64,000 nt of DNA from Parelaphostrongylus tenuis (GCA_019055375.1 JAHQIW010004432.1:1-64000); one strand, 5' to 3'; counted from the first letter of the stretch, positions 44,821 through 57,029 are shown. Numbers and translations: made by a program. The notes: generated from the sequence alone by a model not told the origin.

Positions 44821-45066
44821 TCAATCTAGATCGTGGTATAAATCTGAAATGTCCTGGAAAAGTTGGATAAGAACACCAGTAGGAACAAGTCCTTCATTCA
44901 GTGACAGATAAGCTATAGCCACGTTATATATCTGGTTGCCCTCATCTGTGACGTAAAGAGGTGAGTCGACCGATAAAAGGCGAATGATTCTCGCGTTGCT
45001 CAGGAAGCCACTGGAATTGGGTCTGTCGAGCACCTCCATTACATGCTGCAGAAATTGTTTCCAACT
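44821..45066 (-). CDS. Terminal exon of an unidentified minus-strand gene
   Basis: Acceptor gttataattgcag, phase 0, reads SWKQFLQHVMEVLDRPNSSG, later LLSVDSPLYVTDEGNQIYNV and AIAYLSLNEGLVPTGVLIQL, ending FQDISDLYHDLD and a TGA stop. It joins in phase to 45162-45490 across a 95-bp intron. I recognise no domain. Coding is supported by splice signals, phase and sober composition. Confidence 0.5.
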   Translation of the reverse strand, partial: SWKQFLQHVMEVLDRPNSSGFLSNARIIRLLSVDSPLYVTDEGNQIYNVAIAYLSLNEGLVPTGVLIQLFQDISDLYHDLD

Positions 45067-45161
45067 CTGCAATTATAACACCTGAACATTTCTTCAGACA
45101 TCGACCTTCACATTTTGTTGAGACTGAAAATTGTAACATATTTCGTGTGATCACCTCATAC

Positions 45162-45490
45162 AAGATCAAGAACAGGAAAACGAAGATACGCAAATTGCAT
45201 ACCAGTTCCTTTGCTATTTGTAGAGAGAATATTCCGGTAGGACATGTGATAGCAGCGGCTTCGTCGTATATCAGTCTTTCTCATGAGTTCACTTTGTACC
45301 AAAAATATAATCTTGCTTGCGCTTTCATCGTCTACAACCTCTGCATAAAAAAAGTCAGTGCCAGAGGCTGTTCTCCACCCATTTGTGCAAATGATCAGAG
45401 CGAACTGAACGCGTTCTACAACAAATTGGTGTAATTCGTCCGTAACGAAATGTTTTTCTACAACTTCGGTGTTGGACGTTGGCCGCTTCA
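45162..45490 (-). CDS. Internal exon of the same minus-strand gene
   Basis: Acceptor cttattatgacag; donor gtatga. The exon takes one nucleotide from upstream and reads KRPTSNTEVVEKHFVTDELH then QFVVERVQFALIICTNGWRT then ASGTDFFYAEVVDDESASKI, ending LRFPVLDL in phase 0. 329 bp with no stop in this frame. Confidence 0.5.
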
Positions 45491-45525
45491 CTGTCATAAT
45501 AAGAGGAGCCAACGAAAATTATTAC

Positions 45526-45644
45526 GGGATCGGAATCGTGATTGATTTGAGATTAGGAGCGGTTTTGAAACTCTTGTCCACAGCACATCTCTTCCATGAA
45601 AAACTTCTCCAAAAGAATAAGTGTCATCATCGAACATGGGAAGG
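45526..45644 (-). CDS. Upstream exon of the same minus-strand gene
   Basis: Reads LPMFDDDTYSFGEVFHGRDV then LWTRVSKPLLISNQSRFRS and leaves one nucleotide, matching the phase of the next exon. The implied intron (45491-45525) is only 35 bp, at the low end for nematodes. The acceptor (gcgttaatag) is weaker, so the 5' edge is uncertain. Confidence 0.4.
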
Positions 45645-46084
45645 ACTATTAACGCGATGTATGCGGAAATCGACCATATCCTTCAAACAACGAAGGGTGC
45701 CTATTTGACTCATTGGTATTCCCATCATTCTGCATTACGTTTGATCACTATACCTCTTTTCCGGGAAAATTTCACTCAGTCACAAGCTGGAAAAAAAGCA
45801 CATCGTCAATGAAAAATAATAAATTAGTGTTTATAATAGGAACATTTTGAGCGAAACCTTATGCAGTTATGACCAGAAGATCAAAAAGATCACAGTAAAG
45901 TTGGTAGGACCTAACTATTACGTCAGAATCGTTTCACCTCTGCAAGAAAGAAACCACATCACTTCTCTACCATCACTAACGATTAGATGAAGAAGAGAGG
46001 GTTAATACTTGACCCTGATGTGACACACCTAATGCGGCTGACAATAAATGTGCGCCTGTAATGGCCCAAGCATAAAAAAACTGT

Positions 46085-46200
46085 TAGAAGGAGAACAAGA
46101 AACCAGTTTGTTGAGACGTCTAAGAATCCGTGCGAACATATTATATTGTGACCTTTTCATCTACGCGATATCTTCCTCAATAAAGAAGTGGTTCAACAAA
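46085..46200 (+). repeat. Repeat shared with the window's right end
   Basis: gaaggagaacaagaaaccag ... gaagtggttcaacaaag is the reverse complement of 63885-64000. It abuts the left tip of the large inverted structure at 46204. Confidence 0.8.
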
Positions 46201-48481
46201 GCAATTTTATGTATTGCTGAGTATGGTTTTATCAATATATTCCAAATCTGTTGTCTAAATATGCAAAGAATGCACAAATATGATGTTTTTTGCTCCAATT
46301 TTCGATATATCCAGCAGTAAATTTGATTGTCATCCCACTTTCACATACTTCACTGGTTCCTTTTTTCTTAGAGAGAGCGTCAACTTTGAACTGAAAATAA
46401 TCATCTGACCCAGCAAACCAATGCTGCCGAAGTGGGTGGGAAGAGAACACAACAACGCCGTAATGGAGCGTAGGAGCGTTACAAAACTGAGAATTCGAGC
46501 GTGGTCTTTAGAAACTCTTTGCGCAACAGACTTCAAAAACTGACTGTTTCTTAAACCAAAAGCATTTGCTTTCGTTTAATCAAAGTTTCTGAATGACGTA
46601 AATCATTTCTCACCTGATTCACTTCTTCCTACCACAGGAGGCACGTCCTTGTAAAGCTGCGAGCCTTGCTCGTGAGTAAGCCGCCGTAAAAGCTTTTAAA
46701 CGTGGTTCAACTCAAGCTAAACTTGGTCGTCTCGCTTAAAGTTGAGATGTTGCAGAGCGCTCTGAAGAAGGTTAGCAAGGAGATACTTCTAAGGCGTAAA
46801 AGTTCTTTTGTGTTGCTCTCACGATGTACCGAGGAACTTCTAGTTCGATTATGAGCGCTTGACGGCTGTAGATATGGTAGCAGCAGAGGATCAGGAATTC
46901 ATGCAAGTTATGCTGGAAGCGGTGTTTGTAAGTTGTTTGTAACTTTGAAAGCTCACCCAAATCTGTCATGATAAATTGTTTTTTTTTTGCTTTCACCTTC
47001 TTCTCTGTAAGCCAGAGCTCGAGGCTTGTCTAGCACAAGTTTTGCGAGTAACTAATGTTTCGGCGATTTCTCCTTCGGAACGTGAAGCGATCCAGTTGCT
47101 TACAACCCAGCTTTTCAAACACCTCCATTACGTTCTTTGATATGAGTCACCATTTCCACTTATCAATCGCATAAGACCCAAAACAATTTTGAACATACTC
47201 AGCTTTTATAAATTCTTATCCTGAGATGTTCAGTAAAAAAGAACTATGCAGAGGTGACATAGATCGATAATGCCTCTCTCACATAAGAAAACATACACTG
47301 TGCATATCACATTTGATTGAAAGGCGCTCCTCCCTGCGCTTTAATGCTCTTGAAATCTTACACTTCGATGTCTTATGCTCTTGTGTGAGGAGAGTCAGTT
47401 CTACTCCAAAATCCTCTCCGGTATGTATCTGCGTCGTATGCGAGCCCAACGAGGGGAAGCCTCATCAGCACATATTCAAAATTTCCCCTCAACTTTTCGA
47501 TTGGAGTCCTGTCGTCTACAGAAAAATTGAGGGTGTGGCGGTTATGGTAATCTTGATACATCGTGCTGCTCATCCCTATTTGATTCTTCAGCCGTAAACT
47601 TTTTGAGAAGTCTATCTTTAAGTTCACATAAGCTATATACAGTCTCTTTACTTCAATTATTTTACCATGTGGAAGAAGAGCTTATCCGATCAATAGGCAG
47701 TTTGGTGCTCTGTTGGAGAATCTTGATGAAAGCGAGCTACTCGCTTCAGCAAAAAAACTTCAAGCTCCTACCGATTCTTGAAGTTTTCAAATTTCAAAAG
47801 CAAGCGTCGGTGTACAAAGTATAATCGATATACTGTTTATATAATTTTTTCCTTAGTTACAACAACTTTGCATTAGAGCAACCCTTTAAATGCTACAGAT
47901 ATAAGCATATGCGCATGACGCCCAAATTTACTCCCTATTCCAATCCCAAAATTAAACGGGGATATGTGGGAGTGGGACTCATTTTAATTCGCCTTTGGCT
48001 ATACCGTTCACTCAAGAGCAATCGATGATTTTCTAAAAATGAATTATCTAATGGAAGCGCTTGAGGCGAAACCCAAAGCGATGGCAGAACAATTGAATGT
48101 CTCGCGTTAAGCCTACACTTTGGTCATAGCCTAGCTGAAATCAAAGAACGGTAACCAATAAGTCCTAACTAACCAGATTTTGCGAAAGCTACGTACTCTT
48201 CAGCCGCACAGTAGCACCCGTTTGAAGGATCAAGAAATACTCTGAGAGGCACTTTATTCAACGGTCATCTAACTGAGGCAAAAAGGGGGAATAGTCGACG
48301 GCACAATACTTCAACAACTGATACTCGAAAAATTTACGATAGACGTCCAACGACACGTCGCGCAAAAACGACATCAAAAAGAAGGACTGTGGTGTACCGA
48401 AGAAATTCTTATGAGTGTGAAAGAGTACATCCAGGAAGAACTTGTGTTTCGAAACCAAACTGAAAAGGGACACGGCTCTGA

Positions 48482-49285
48482 AGGAAATTCCGTAGCAAAC
48501 GGAACATCGCTTTACAGCGGCATCATATCACACGGAAGCCACCTCCATGCCCTTACTGTCACAGCACAGGTCACCTTTCAGTCGATTGTTCTGAGGTTTG
48601 CACACGGGAGGAAAGAGTGAGGTTTTTCAGAACTCAGGGTCTATGCAATAATTGCTGCCAAACGAACCATCATGTGTCCGAATGTAGAGCGGGACCGCGC
48701 CGCATCTGTAAAAAACTTGGCCATCACACGTCTCTTTGCAAAAGCAGTTATCTTTCGCACGATAACAACCCTCGTATAGAGGAACAAACAAAACGAGACA
48801 AGCCCGGAACACCGACAAAGCAGTCGGACGCTACCAAGAGACAGAAGCCCGCAGAAGCGGCAACAGTCAATACAGTGAGCACTGCGCCCATAAAACGCAA
48901 AGAACAAAGCGTCGTCCTTTTTAATTTCTCTATTCCGTCGCATGATGACCAAAATAATCGGGGTAATGTAGCCGAAAAGGAAGACAATTTATGTCATCAC
49001 AATGGAGATGACGACTCACTAGAGCAAGATTCCTTCAGATATTATTTACCGGTGGTGAAAAAGTCTGGCGAACTAGAACTGGAAGGAGACGGTGAAGCCC
49101 ACGATATTGCAGAAGAAAGTCTAGACGATAGCAGAAATAAAAATGAATCAGTCGGTCACACCGCACACGTATTTTCCAACTTGACCTACACATGCGGGGC
49201 AGTCGCCGACAGTGACGATATCCATTCCGGGAACGAAAGTACTGAAAACCACTCGACAAATGGGTCAATCGTCGACGGGCACTAG
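48482..49285 (+). pseudogene. BEL/Pao-type gag fragment with CCHC knuckles
   Basis: The frame opens after a TGA at 48479 and runs to TAG at 49283. Three zinc-knuckle positions follow each other as in nematode BEL/Pao gag: CPYCHSTGHLSVDC (from 48548), CNNCCQTNHHVSEC (from 48641), and a third where the first Cys is Arg (RRICKKLGHHTSLC). Knuckles bind nucleic acid in the capsid. The tail is acidic and Ser/Asn-rich. Upstream gag sequence is shifted, and protease and polymerase are absent. Confidence 0.75.
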
Positions 49286-49289
49286 TTTG

Positions 49290-50560
49290 AGCTGAACTAT
49301 TCTGGGTTGGCAGACGGAGATGACATACGAGGAGTTATGGTGACCATATATAGATCGTTGTCTTTTTGTCGAGTCGAGATACTGTCTGATACTGTTGCAA
49401 CATCGGCATCGAGAACTAAGTGATCACCAAATTGCGGTCCTTGCTGGGGGGCGGTGGAGGCGATCATCAGGTGACGGAACTTTCAAGGCACATGGGACTC
49501 GCCACCGAGGATAAAGCGCACAGTCCCATATTTAATCACCCTCCTTTGTACATAATCCCCTCGACCTTCAATTACGACAAAACACTGTGCGCTCCCCTCG
49601 GTGGACTTACGAAGACCACGTGAAACATCAACACGTATGTGCTCAATATAAGGAGATCGCTCCCCACGGCCACTACGGCGCTCACAGAAAGTTCGAGAAC
49701 GATGACTCAGAATCGACGCCGGTGCCTCCACGTCTCTATCCGTCTTGTCTTGCTGCTGTCTTCACCTCGTGTGGTCGCTTGTCTTTCTTCCTTTGCTTTT
49801 CATAACGGACCCATCGTTTAGTAAACCTGTCACCCTTGTCGATCAATATCGAACCGAACTTGTCATTACGCTTGAGTATAATTGCTGGATCTTAGCATTT
49901 GTCGCATTTGATGACATAGTTTATCGCTACGCAATCTATATGTGAGACCGCATCGTGAATGCGTATATATTGTTTAATATTGTTATTGTAATATTCTTGC
50001 TCATAGGTTGTTGGTATACCAGAGATTCATTGTTCGTATAACTGGGGATCACCAACAATTCTTTGAACTTTTCACTGTTGTTTATTGGATAAATCAATAA
50101 CTGAATCTCGTGCCCCAGAAGAACGGGCAGCAAATTCCTTAAGACCCGCGCGACGTTTGAAGGCGAGGAACGGACCGGAGCCACTATACAGAGCGCATTT
50201 CTTTGATCTTGAGGCTCGTCTGGGTGTTGCGTTCCATGTGGTGTTCGTTGTTGACTGCCGGAGAGAGCTGAGAGATGGATATGGACTCAAGCGCGCAGCA
50301 AAGAGCATCACAATCATTCGGCTATGGCGCCCTCGCCTATGTATTCAGCAATCAGCAATTAACAAGGGCGCTGCATAGTAAATTTTGAGGCCTTTGTTCT
50401 ATTGCTTAATTCACACAATCGGAAAGACGGACAGGGACGAGGAGTAGGAGGGGAGGCGCAAAGGGCAGCAAAATCGAGGGGCCGCGTGTACCGAATTCAC
50501 TGCTTAGGCAGGATGGAAAATTTAGACACTGTGGACACCATAGTGTTCATACAAGCGCGA
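49290..50560. other. Interior of the inverted structure, no gene assigned
   Basis: GC-richer than its surroundings up to about 49800. 49940-50060 (tattgtttaatattgttattgtaat... ending actggggatcacc) resembles an LTR end next to a TGG-starting primer site, but no second LTR copy was seen. A frame at 50085-50378 has no recognised motif. Confidence 0.3.
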
Positions 50561-52214
50561 CAAGTCGAACTTTGTATACCGACACTTGCTTTTAAAATTT
50601 GGAAACTTCAAAAAATTGGTAGGAGCTTGGAGTTTGTTCGGTGAAGCGGGTAGTTCGTTTTCATCAAGATTTTCTAGCAGAGCACCAAACTGCCTATTAG
50701 TCGTGCAAGCTCTTTTCCAGTTGGTGAAATAGTTGAAGTAAAGAGACTTTATATAGCTTATGTGGACTTAAAGATAGACTTCTTAAAAAGTTTACGGATG
50801 AAGAATCAAGTAGAGATGAGCAGCACGATGCATCAAGATTACCATAACCGCCACACCCTCAATCTTTCTATACACGACAGGACTCCAATCTGAAAGTTGC
50901 GGGGAAATTTCGGATTTGTGCTGATGAGGCTTTCCCTCGCTGGGCTCGCATACGACGCAGACACATACCGGAGAGGATTTTAGAGTAGAACTCACTATCC
51001 TCACACAAGAACATAGGACATCGGAGTGTAAGATTTGAAGAGCATTAAAGCACAGGGAAGAGAGCCTTTTAATCACATGTGACATGCATAGTATACAAGA
51101 CTGCTTTCTTATGTAAGAGGGGCATTATCGATCTATGTCACCTCTACATAGTTCTTCTTTAAAACAACTCAGGATAAGAATTTATAAAAGATGAGTATGT
51201 TCAAAATTGTTTTGGGTCTTATGCGATTGACAAGTGGATTTGGTGATTCATATCAAAGGAACTGATGGAGGTGTTCGATAAGCTGGGTTGTAAGCAACTG
51301 GGTCGCTTCACGTTCCGAAGGAGAAATCGCCGAAACATTAGCTACTTGCAAAACTTATGCTAGACAAGCCTCGAGCTCTGACTTACAGAGAAGAAGGTGA
51401 AAGCAAAAAAACAATTTATCATGATAGATTTGGGTAAGCTTTCAAGGTTACAAATTACTTACAACCACCGCTTCCATCATAGCTTGCATGAATTCCTGAT
51501 CCTCTGCTGCTATCACATTTACAGCCGTCAAGCGCTCATAATCGAACTAGGAATTCCTCGGTACATTGTGAGGGCAGCACAAAAGAACTTTTACGCCTTT
51601 GAAATATCTGCTTGCTAACCTTCTTCAGAGCGCTCTGCAACATCTCAACTTTAAGCGAGACGCCCAAGTTTAGCTTGAGTTGAACCACGTTTAAAAGCAT
51701 TTACGGCGGCTTACTCACGAGCAAGGCTCGCAGCTTTACAAGGACGTACCTCCTGTGGTAGAAATAAGTGAATCAGGTGAGACATGATCTACGTCATTCT
51801 AGTGTTTAATTAAACGCAAAGCAATTGTTTTTGGTTTAAGACAGTCATTTTTTGAAGTCTGTTGCGCAAAGAGTTTTTAAAGACCACGCTCTAATGCTCA
51901 GTTATGTAACGCTCCTAACGCTCCATTACGGCGTTGTTATGTTCTCTCCTTCACCTTTTCCGACCCACTTCGGCATCTTTGGTGTGTAGGGTCAGACGAT
52001 TATTTTCAATTTGTAATAGGCGCTTTCTCAAAAAATTTGAACCAGTGAAGTATGTGAAACGTGGGATGACAATCAAAATCACTGCTGGATATATCGAAAA
52101 TTGGAGCAAAAAACATCACGTTTGTCCATTTAATGCATATTTAAACATGAAATTTGGAATATATTATAAAACCATACCTAGCAATACATATGATAATGTT
52201 GAATGATATGCGGA

Positions 52215-52400
52215 ACTTTGGGCTTTGGACGAGATTCGAACCAGCATTCCACCATTGCTTGGGGTGAGTGTTGACAATTGCACTACCGACGCTCCTGCTC
52301 TGCCTGCACTCTTTTTCTGCGGCACATTGTCTAGAAGTCATTGTAAACCTTGAGTTCCTAATTCTATTTGCTGACATGGTTGGCTGCAGTATTCCCAACA
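52215..52400 (-). repeat. tRNA-derived SINE (minus)
   Basis: The reverse complement has GAGCGTCGGTAGTGCAATTG (A-box region) and GCTGGTTCGAATCTC (B-box), with the leader gaaaaagagtgcaggcagagc related to 2210-2232. Same family as 2130-2345. Confidence 0.55.
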
Positions 52401-52429
52401 GCTGAAATTTTGGAATTTGCCAACCGGGA

Positions 52430-52620
52430 TGGAGCTCTCGTAGTCGATCAATCCTTGAGCGGTACGCCATGCCTTCTTCTTCAATTCCTAGTTTAGCTTC
52501 GTTTGAGGTGACTGAATGCATATCTGGCTTTTATAATGACTCGCGGCGGCCCACCGCTATATCGTATCAATGCTGCTTGTCTTACCTCTGCTATCTACCG
52601 GTCTTTTATAGACCCTCTCA
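52430..52620 (+). repeat. SINE 3'-type repeat (plus)
   Basis: gatcaatccttgagcggtac, gccatgccttcttcttcaat, cgtttgaggtgactgaatgc and aatgactcgcggcggccc, matched inverted at 30620-30800. Confidence 0.55.
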
Positions 52621-52628
52621 AAACGATA

Positions 52629-53091
52629 TAATCTGATAAGGACAAGAGTTGTTTTAATCCGATAGGTCTAGTGCTATATAAGCGCCTATATCGTCTTATT
52701 GGGGCACATCAGTAGCACCCTCCCTAAGTTGCGTCGATCCCTTGAGGCTAAACAATTCTCTAGAAATCAAAGTCGACTAAAATAATCACTTCAAGTGGGA
52801 TGATGGTATTATCTGACGTTGCGGTGACCAGCAGTTGAGCTTGCGCTGTCAGCTAATACCATCAATCCATTATCACACAATCCATCGTAATACCATCACG
52901 TCAGGTAATACCATCATCCCACTTGAGGTGATTATTTTCACTCAGCGTCGATTCCTTCAGAGAATTATTTCGCCTAAAGAGATCGACCGAACCGAGGGAT
53001 TGTGGTACTGATGGGTGCCAGTAGGACGAAATAGGCGTCTATATAGCACTAGACTTATCGGCTCAAAACAAGTCATATCCTTACTAAATTA
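52629..53091. mobile_element. Foldback MITE, ~190-bp arms
   Basis: The left arm taatctgataaggac...gtctagtgctatataagcgc...aataatcacttcaagtggga is matched inverted on the right (tcccacttgaggtgattatt ... gcgtctatatagcactagac ... ttactaaatta). The short centre repeats ggtattatctgacgt-type sequence. No coding. Confidence 0.8.
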
Positions 53092-53099
53092 CGCAGCTT

Positions 53100-53240
53100 G
53101 TCTTTCCAGACAAGTCTGAAATCACTCTGGTACAACTTACAACCTCGGAGGGATGGATGGCTTTGTGAGTCATGAGCGCGAGACTGAACCACCGTCCTTG
53201 TGTGCGTCGCGCAGCACTTCTAACTACTGCGCTGCATGCG
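53100..53240 (-). repeat. tRNA-derived SINE head
   Basis: The reverse complement contains GCGCAGTAGTTAGAAGTGCT and GACGGTGGTTCAGTCTCGCG with A-box/B-box spacing, followed by ccatccatccctccgagg. Confidence 0.5.
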
Positions 53241-53244
53241 TTCC

Positions 53245-53455
53245 TTGAACTTATAATGTCTATCATACGTATGCACGTATGTATATACGTATGAATATGT
53301 ATGAATATACGCATATATATATATATATATATATATATGAGTACACGCATATATGTATATATGCACACATATCACATGGGCGTAGATACTATACGTATAC
53401 ACAAGTGTACGTGTATGCATATGTATGTGCACAGCTTTATATATATATATAATTC
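53245..53455. repeat. TA/TG low-complexity tract
   Basis: Alternating tatata, tatgta and cacata sequence with a central (AT)n (about 53313-53338). Spurious frames on both strands. Confidence 0.85.
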
Positions 53456-53459
53456 GGCG

Positions 53460-54110
53460 TGTATTGAAATAATTTCCAAGCATGAAGAAAATGCTCCTAC
53501 GATTTTGTGCCTGTGGACGGGCAGATGCCGGCAGATGACTGTTGTCGGGCATGAGTTGATTAGTCGAAGGATAGGACTCAGACCAAACTGGATGGGCCAA
53601 ACGTGAAAATGTCCTGTTACGAGTAGGTATCACTACTGCTAGTCACCTAAACGCAAACTAATACATGATTGTGTGGTGACACAGCACATAAAGAAAAAAG
53701 GCAACGGTATAGAGAAGGAGACAGCGTGAAAAGATGAGCCTTTAGAAGACTTCCTTTGGAACATCTTACACAGATTCTACTACGAAAATAAAAGAACAGA
53801 AATTTAGTGGGAACTGAGAAAAGTATTGACAAAGACATCAAAATGCTCACGTCGATAGGTAACCGTATTCGACTTTTGAATCGCATTATAACACCTTTCG
53901 CTCAAAAAAAGACGGAATAGATGCTTGGAGATCACAAGTGGATGTGACACTTTCTATTTTGAAACCAGACAGGTGAATTCGATGCTACCGAGGTACAAGC
54001 AGAGAGGTACCATCGGTACTAATATGAGCGACGCTAAATACACGACCGGGACGACGCAATATCAAGAGAGGAGATAACTCAGGTGGCGCCGGCGCTGAAC
54101 TGTCGCGGAG
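53460..54110. other. No gene recognised
   Basis: Short frames only; 54020-54200 is relatively CpG-rich. Nothing supportable. Confidence 0.4.
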
Positions 54111-54189
54111 CGTAGTGCGGCTACCTTTATATACGATGTACGCTGGTTCGCCTGCTAATGGGCGGAGGCAGAGAACAGACAAAGGGCGC

Positions 54190-54351
54190 GTCATAAGCGC
54201 AGAGTTTATCAATTTGTCTGCTGCTATGCTAAGTCTGCAAGAAGAGGGATTGCTAGCTATGAATTTAGGAATTACAAAAGTATCCGATAATGTGGGAAAC
54301 TGTTATGTTGTGTTGGAACGGTTGGGACACTTCGACGATCTTTCCACTTAA
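54190..54351 (+). pseudogene. Weak ionotropic-receptor-like fragment
   Basis: The frame contains INLSAAMLSLQEEGLLAMNL then GITKVSDNVGNCYVVLERLG. The order (LQEEG block, then LGI.KV..V.G..YVVL) loosely resembles the end of the ligand-binding S2 lobe and last helix of ionotropic glutamate receptors, with the usual KWW segment missing. No good acceptor or donor. It may be chance. Confidence 0.2.
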
Positions 54352-54639
54352 GGCGACACATTTTTTGATTATATTGAAGTGGCACTGACAGCAGAAGTCT
54401 GGCTGTCACCAGATGTTGACCAAGAAATATTTTAGCTTATTAGCATTAAAATCCGTGGCTCAGGCATGTCTTTTAGCTGACTATGAACCACTATAGATGC
54501 GATTTTTTGCAGCGGTTAGGAGTCAATGAAGTATGCGTCCATCAACGCGATACTACAGATTCACATTCAGTGTGGATCACATTGTCCTGAGAAGACAAAT
54601 GTGTGTTCGAATGGTAATCAATAGACTGGAAAAAACGGT

Positions 54640-56450
54640 GATAACACATTGTCATATGCTATTACTATAAACAATGTCAGTGCTTATATGTTAGACGGTG
54701 ACAAGTTTATAAGCCGATCTCATTCGTTGGACAGAAACTTTTCGTAGGAATGTTGATAAGTATTCGAAAGCTTGAATCTTTCGCTAGGCCGTATGTGTTA
54801 AATACGCTTTATAGCACTGCAATTTGCAAAATATGAAGTTATGTTTCACACAACCACGTGTTTTCTCTTTCTATCTCGCTTATATTTCGCTGGATAAAAC
54901 TGATTCCTCAAAGTGCTGGTACTCATTCGATAGCACAAGTTTCGAAAATAAGACCTCCGAATGACTGCTAATCCTCAGGTAAAAAGCTTTCCTTGTGCAA
55001 AGAGTCTCGTTTACACAGGAGAGTCGACGACTATCGACGAAATCGACTCTAGTATTCGACTCAGTCATAGGCCGTCGGAATGCGAGCAGCTCGCCGGCAC
55101 AGCAGACCCGTGGCCGATGGATGGGTGCAGCAACGAACATCGGACCGGTCGCATTCGCCAGCGGGCGGCGGGGAGAGTGGTCAGTCCATCTCCGTTGTCT
55201 TATCGTCATCCTTGTTGTTGTTTTGTATGTCGGTTTTCTTCGTTATCGATTGCCCTCACTGGACATTGAATCTTCATCGTAGTCTCTAATTCTCCCAATT
55301 GTTAATCGCATGTCGATTGCCTAAGTGCTAAGCAGGTTCATTGCATCGTTATTGTCGTACATGTCCCCCACTTATCGTTCGCTCATCGCATGACTGTCAT
55401 CATTCACATTCAAATCATTTCTTAAGTTGTACTGTATTGAATGCTTCATCATCCTTTGCGGCTCTGGTTGAATGTAAGAAGAGATCGACTCATGTTGAGC
55501 TTTCCATATACTCTCGATTCTGACCGTCTACGGTATTATCTGACTTCTCTAATATAGCTTGTAACACATTACTGTGTCTCGTATATCGTACACTGTCCTA
55601 CTCATGCTAACATTCCCGCTCATAGCACGCTTTTATATCTAGCCATTTATTGCAGAATTCTTGTGTGTCGTTTGTATTAGCAATCTTATTGTTGTTATCA
55701 GTGCATAAACCTACTGAGCCATCACTTCACAGCAATCTCATTATTCTTTACAAACACATAAACCCATTGAACCACCACTTTAGCTTAGTCCCAGTTTCTC
55801 ACAACTATCATTCGTTCATGTCGCATATTACAGTATTCGCCGTTATTGTTGCTATTGTCTGTTGTGTTAATAATATTATTATGCAGATAAGGCTTAATCA
55901 CCGAGGTCTGAGGTACGGGCGGTGGCTACAACATCAAGTCAATCGATGGCCCATCATCAACATCTCCGCGACAACGGCAAACGTTTAACACTCTCTGTTT
56001 AGTGATAAAGTCACCGAACGGATAGATTTGTATAATCGACTGCTCTCGGCTGGCAATCGAAAAATTTTGAACTTCTCGTTTCAAGTGCTTCTCGAGACCA
56101 CCCTCAATTTTCAGTATGCGTTATAGTTACCTTCTTTGAGCCAGCCATGAGGTCTCTTGTGAGCACGAACCAAGACTACTTTGTGTAAGGATGCACCCCA
56201 AAGGAACAGAGTGAACGAAAAGGCACAGTGTAACTGACAAGACATGAAGACCAAATCACGTGTAATGCACTATATAAGTGCGAAAACAGATCTCATCCAT
56301 GGCTCAAAACTAACTATAAGGCATATTGGACTTTGAACGATGTTTCAAGAAATGCTCGAAGGAAAGATGTGATATTTTCGTTTTACTCCGATTTTTGCAT
56401 CTTTGCAAGTTTGATTACAATAAAGAGTTGTAGACAGTCGCTTTCCCCCA
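54640..56450. other. No gene assigned; repeat pieces
   Basis: 54650-54900 has blocks of the GCTACAGCGCTATAAA family (inverted and plus pieces). A frame at 55650-55988 starts at TTG and has a signal-peptide-like start, but no ATG. 56200-56340 carries a decayed hammerhead-family piece. Confidence 0.35.
56228..56265 (+). ncRNA. Hammerhead-like motif, heavily degenerate
   Basis: CTGACAA, partial GAC/GAC region, CAAATCACGTGTA. Recognised only by comparison with the family; followed by ggctcaaaac and taaggcatattg as at 17750. Confidence 0.25.
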
Positions 56451-56459
56451 TCACAAGGC

Positions 56460-57029
56460 TGTTTGGAATTGACGCTAAACTCTCTTAAGGTGTTTGCAAT
56501 TAACAGTGACTTGGTACTGCAGGTTTAAAACACGGTAAAATTAACAAACTTACTGTGGATAAACTGTCAGCAGACCAATCGGACAAGTGGATTGAGTATG
56601 GTAGGATTACGGTGACCCTAACGACCCAACCACTATCTGCCAACTGATAACAACTGATGAAAACCTGTGACAAATGAACTTTCTGTCTTGGCAAAAGTTT
56701 ATATATGGGCCATAGACAAAGAATTTGCCACATGAAGCGCTACAGAAAGCCTACGGCTACACAAAAATCTACGCAACAAGGGGTTGAATTCGAAAATATA
56801 AAGGTAACATGCGTACAAAAGAGGACAGACAAAATGCTGCTCTAAATGAATTCAGCACAAAGAATTCCTTGCTCACGCTGCATGGGAAAAAAGTTCGTAG
56901 CATAAAAAGTGACAAGTTCATCTAGCGATGAGTATGTAAGCACAGAAGACGTTGGCCGGCTGCACATTCGTTCGCTGGCACCGACAACTTACAAGAATTC
57001 AAGTGTACCAAATCACATAATTCCAAACA
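56460..57029 (-). repeat. 3' LTR of BEL/Pao element
   Basis: Aligns along its length with 60794-61365: tctcttaaggtg, tactgtggataaactgt, aagtggattgagta, aatttgccacatgaagcg, cttacaagaatt. Termini TGTTTG...CAAACA. Confidence 0.88.

Larger units (their letters stand above)
46204..52195. mobile_element. 6-kb structure with ~1.6-kb inverted arms
   Basis: 46204-47822 and 50566-52195 are inverted copies, for example tactgctggatatatcgaaaattggagc at the outer ends and ctacctattgatcgg-type sequence at the inner ends. The interior (47823-50565) carries BEL/Pao gag debris. Because arms are inverted and long, they are not LTRs. Both arms keep an outward-pointing 73-codon frame (46996-46772 minus, 51397-51618 plus) with about 80% identity between them, but without a known domain. 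It may be a foldback transposon or a segmental inverted duplication. Confidence 0.7.

Noticed and set aside
50085..50378. 97-codon plus frame inside the inverted structure
   Set aside because: No recognised domain; the complementary strand is equally open, suggesting GC-driven openness.
46204..52195. Reading the 1.6-kb arms as LTRs of the internal gag
   Set aside because: The arms are inverted, not direct, and no primer site or polypurine tract sits at their inner edges.
53084..53633. Tyr/Ile-rich frames on both strands
   Set aside because: Produced by the TA/TG low-complexity tract.
55650..55988. 112-codon frame with signal-peptide-like start
   Set aside because: Starts at TTG with no ATG, and the surrounding sequence looks repeat-like.
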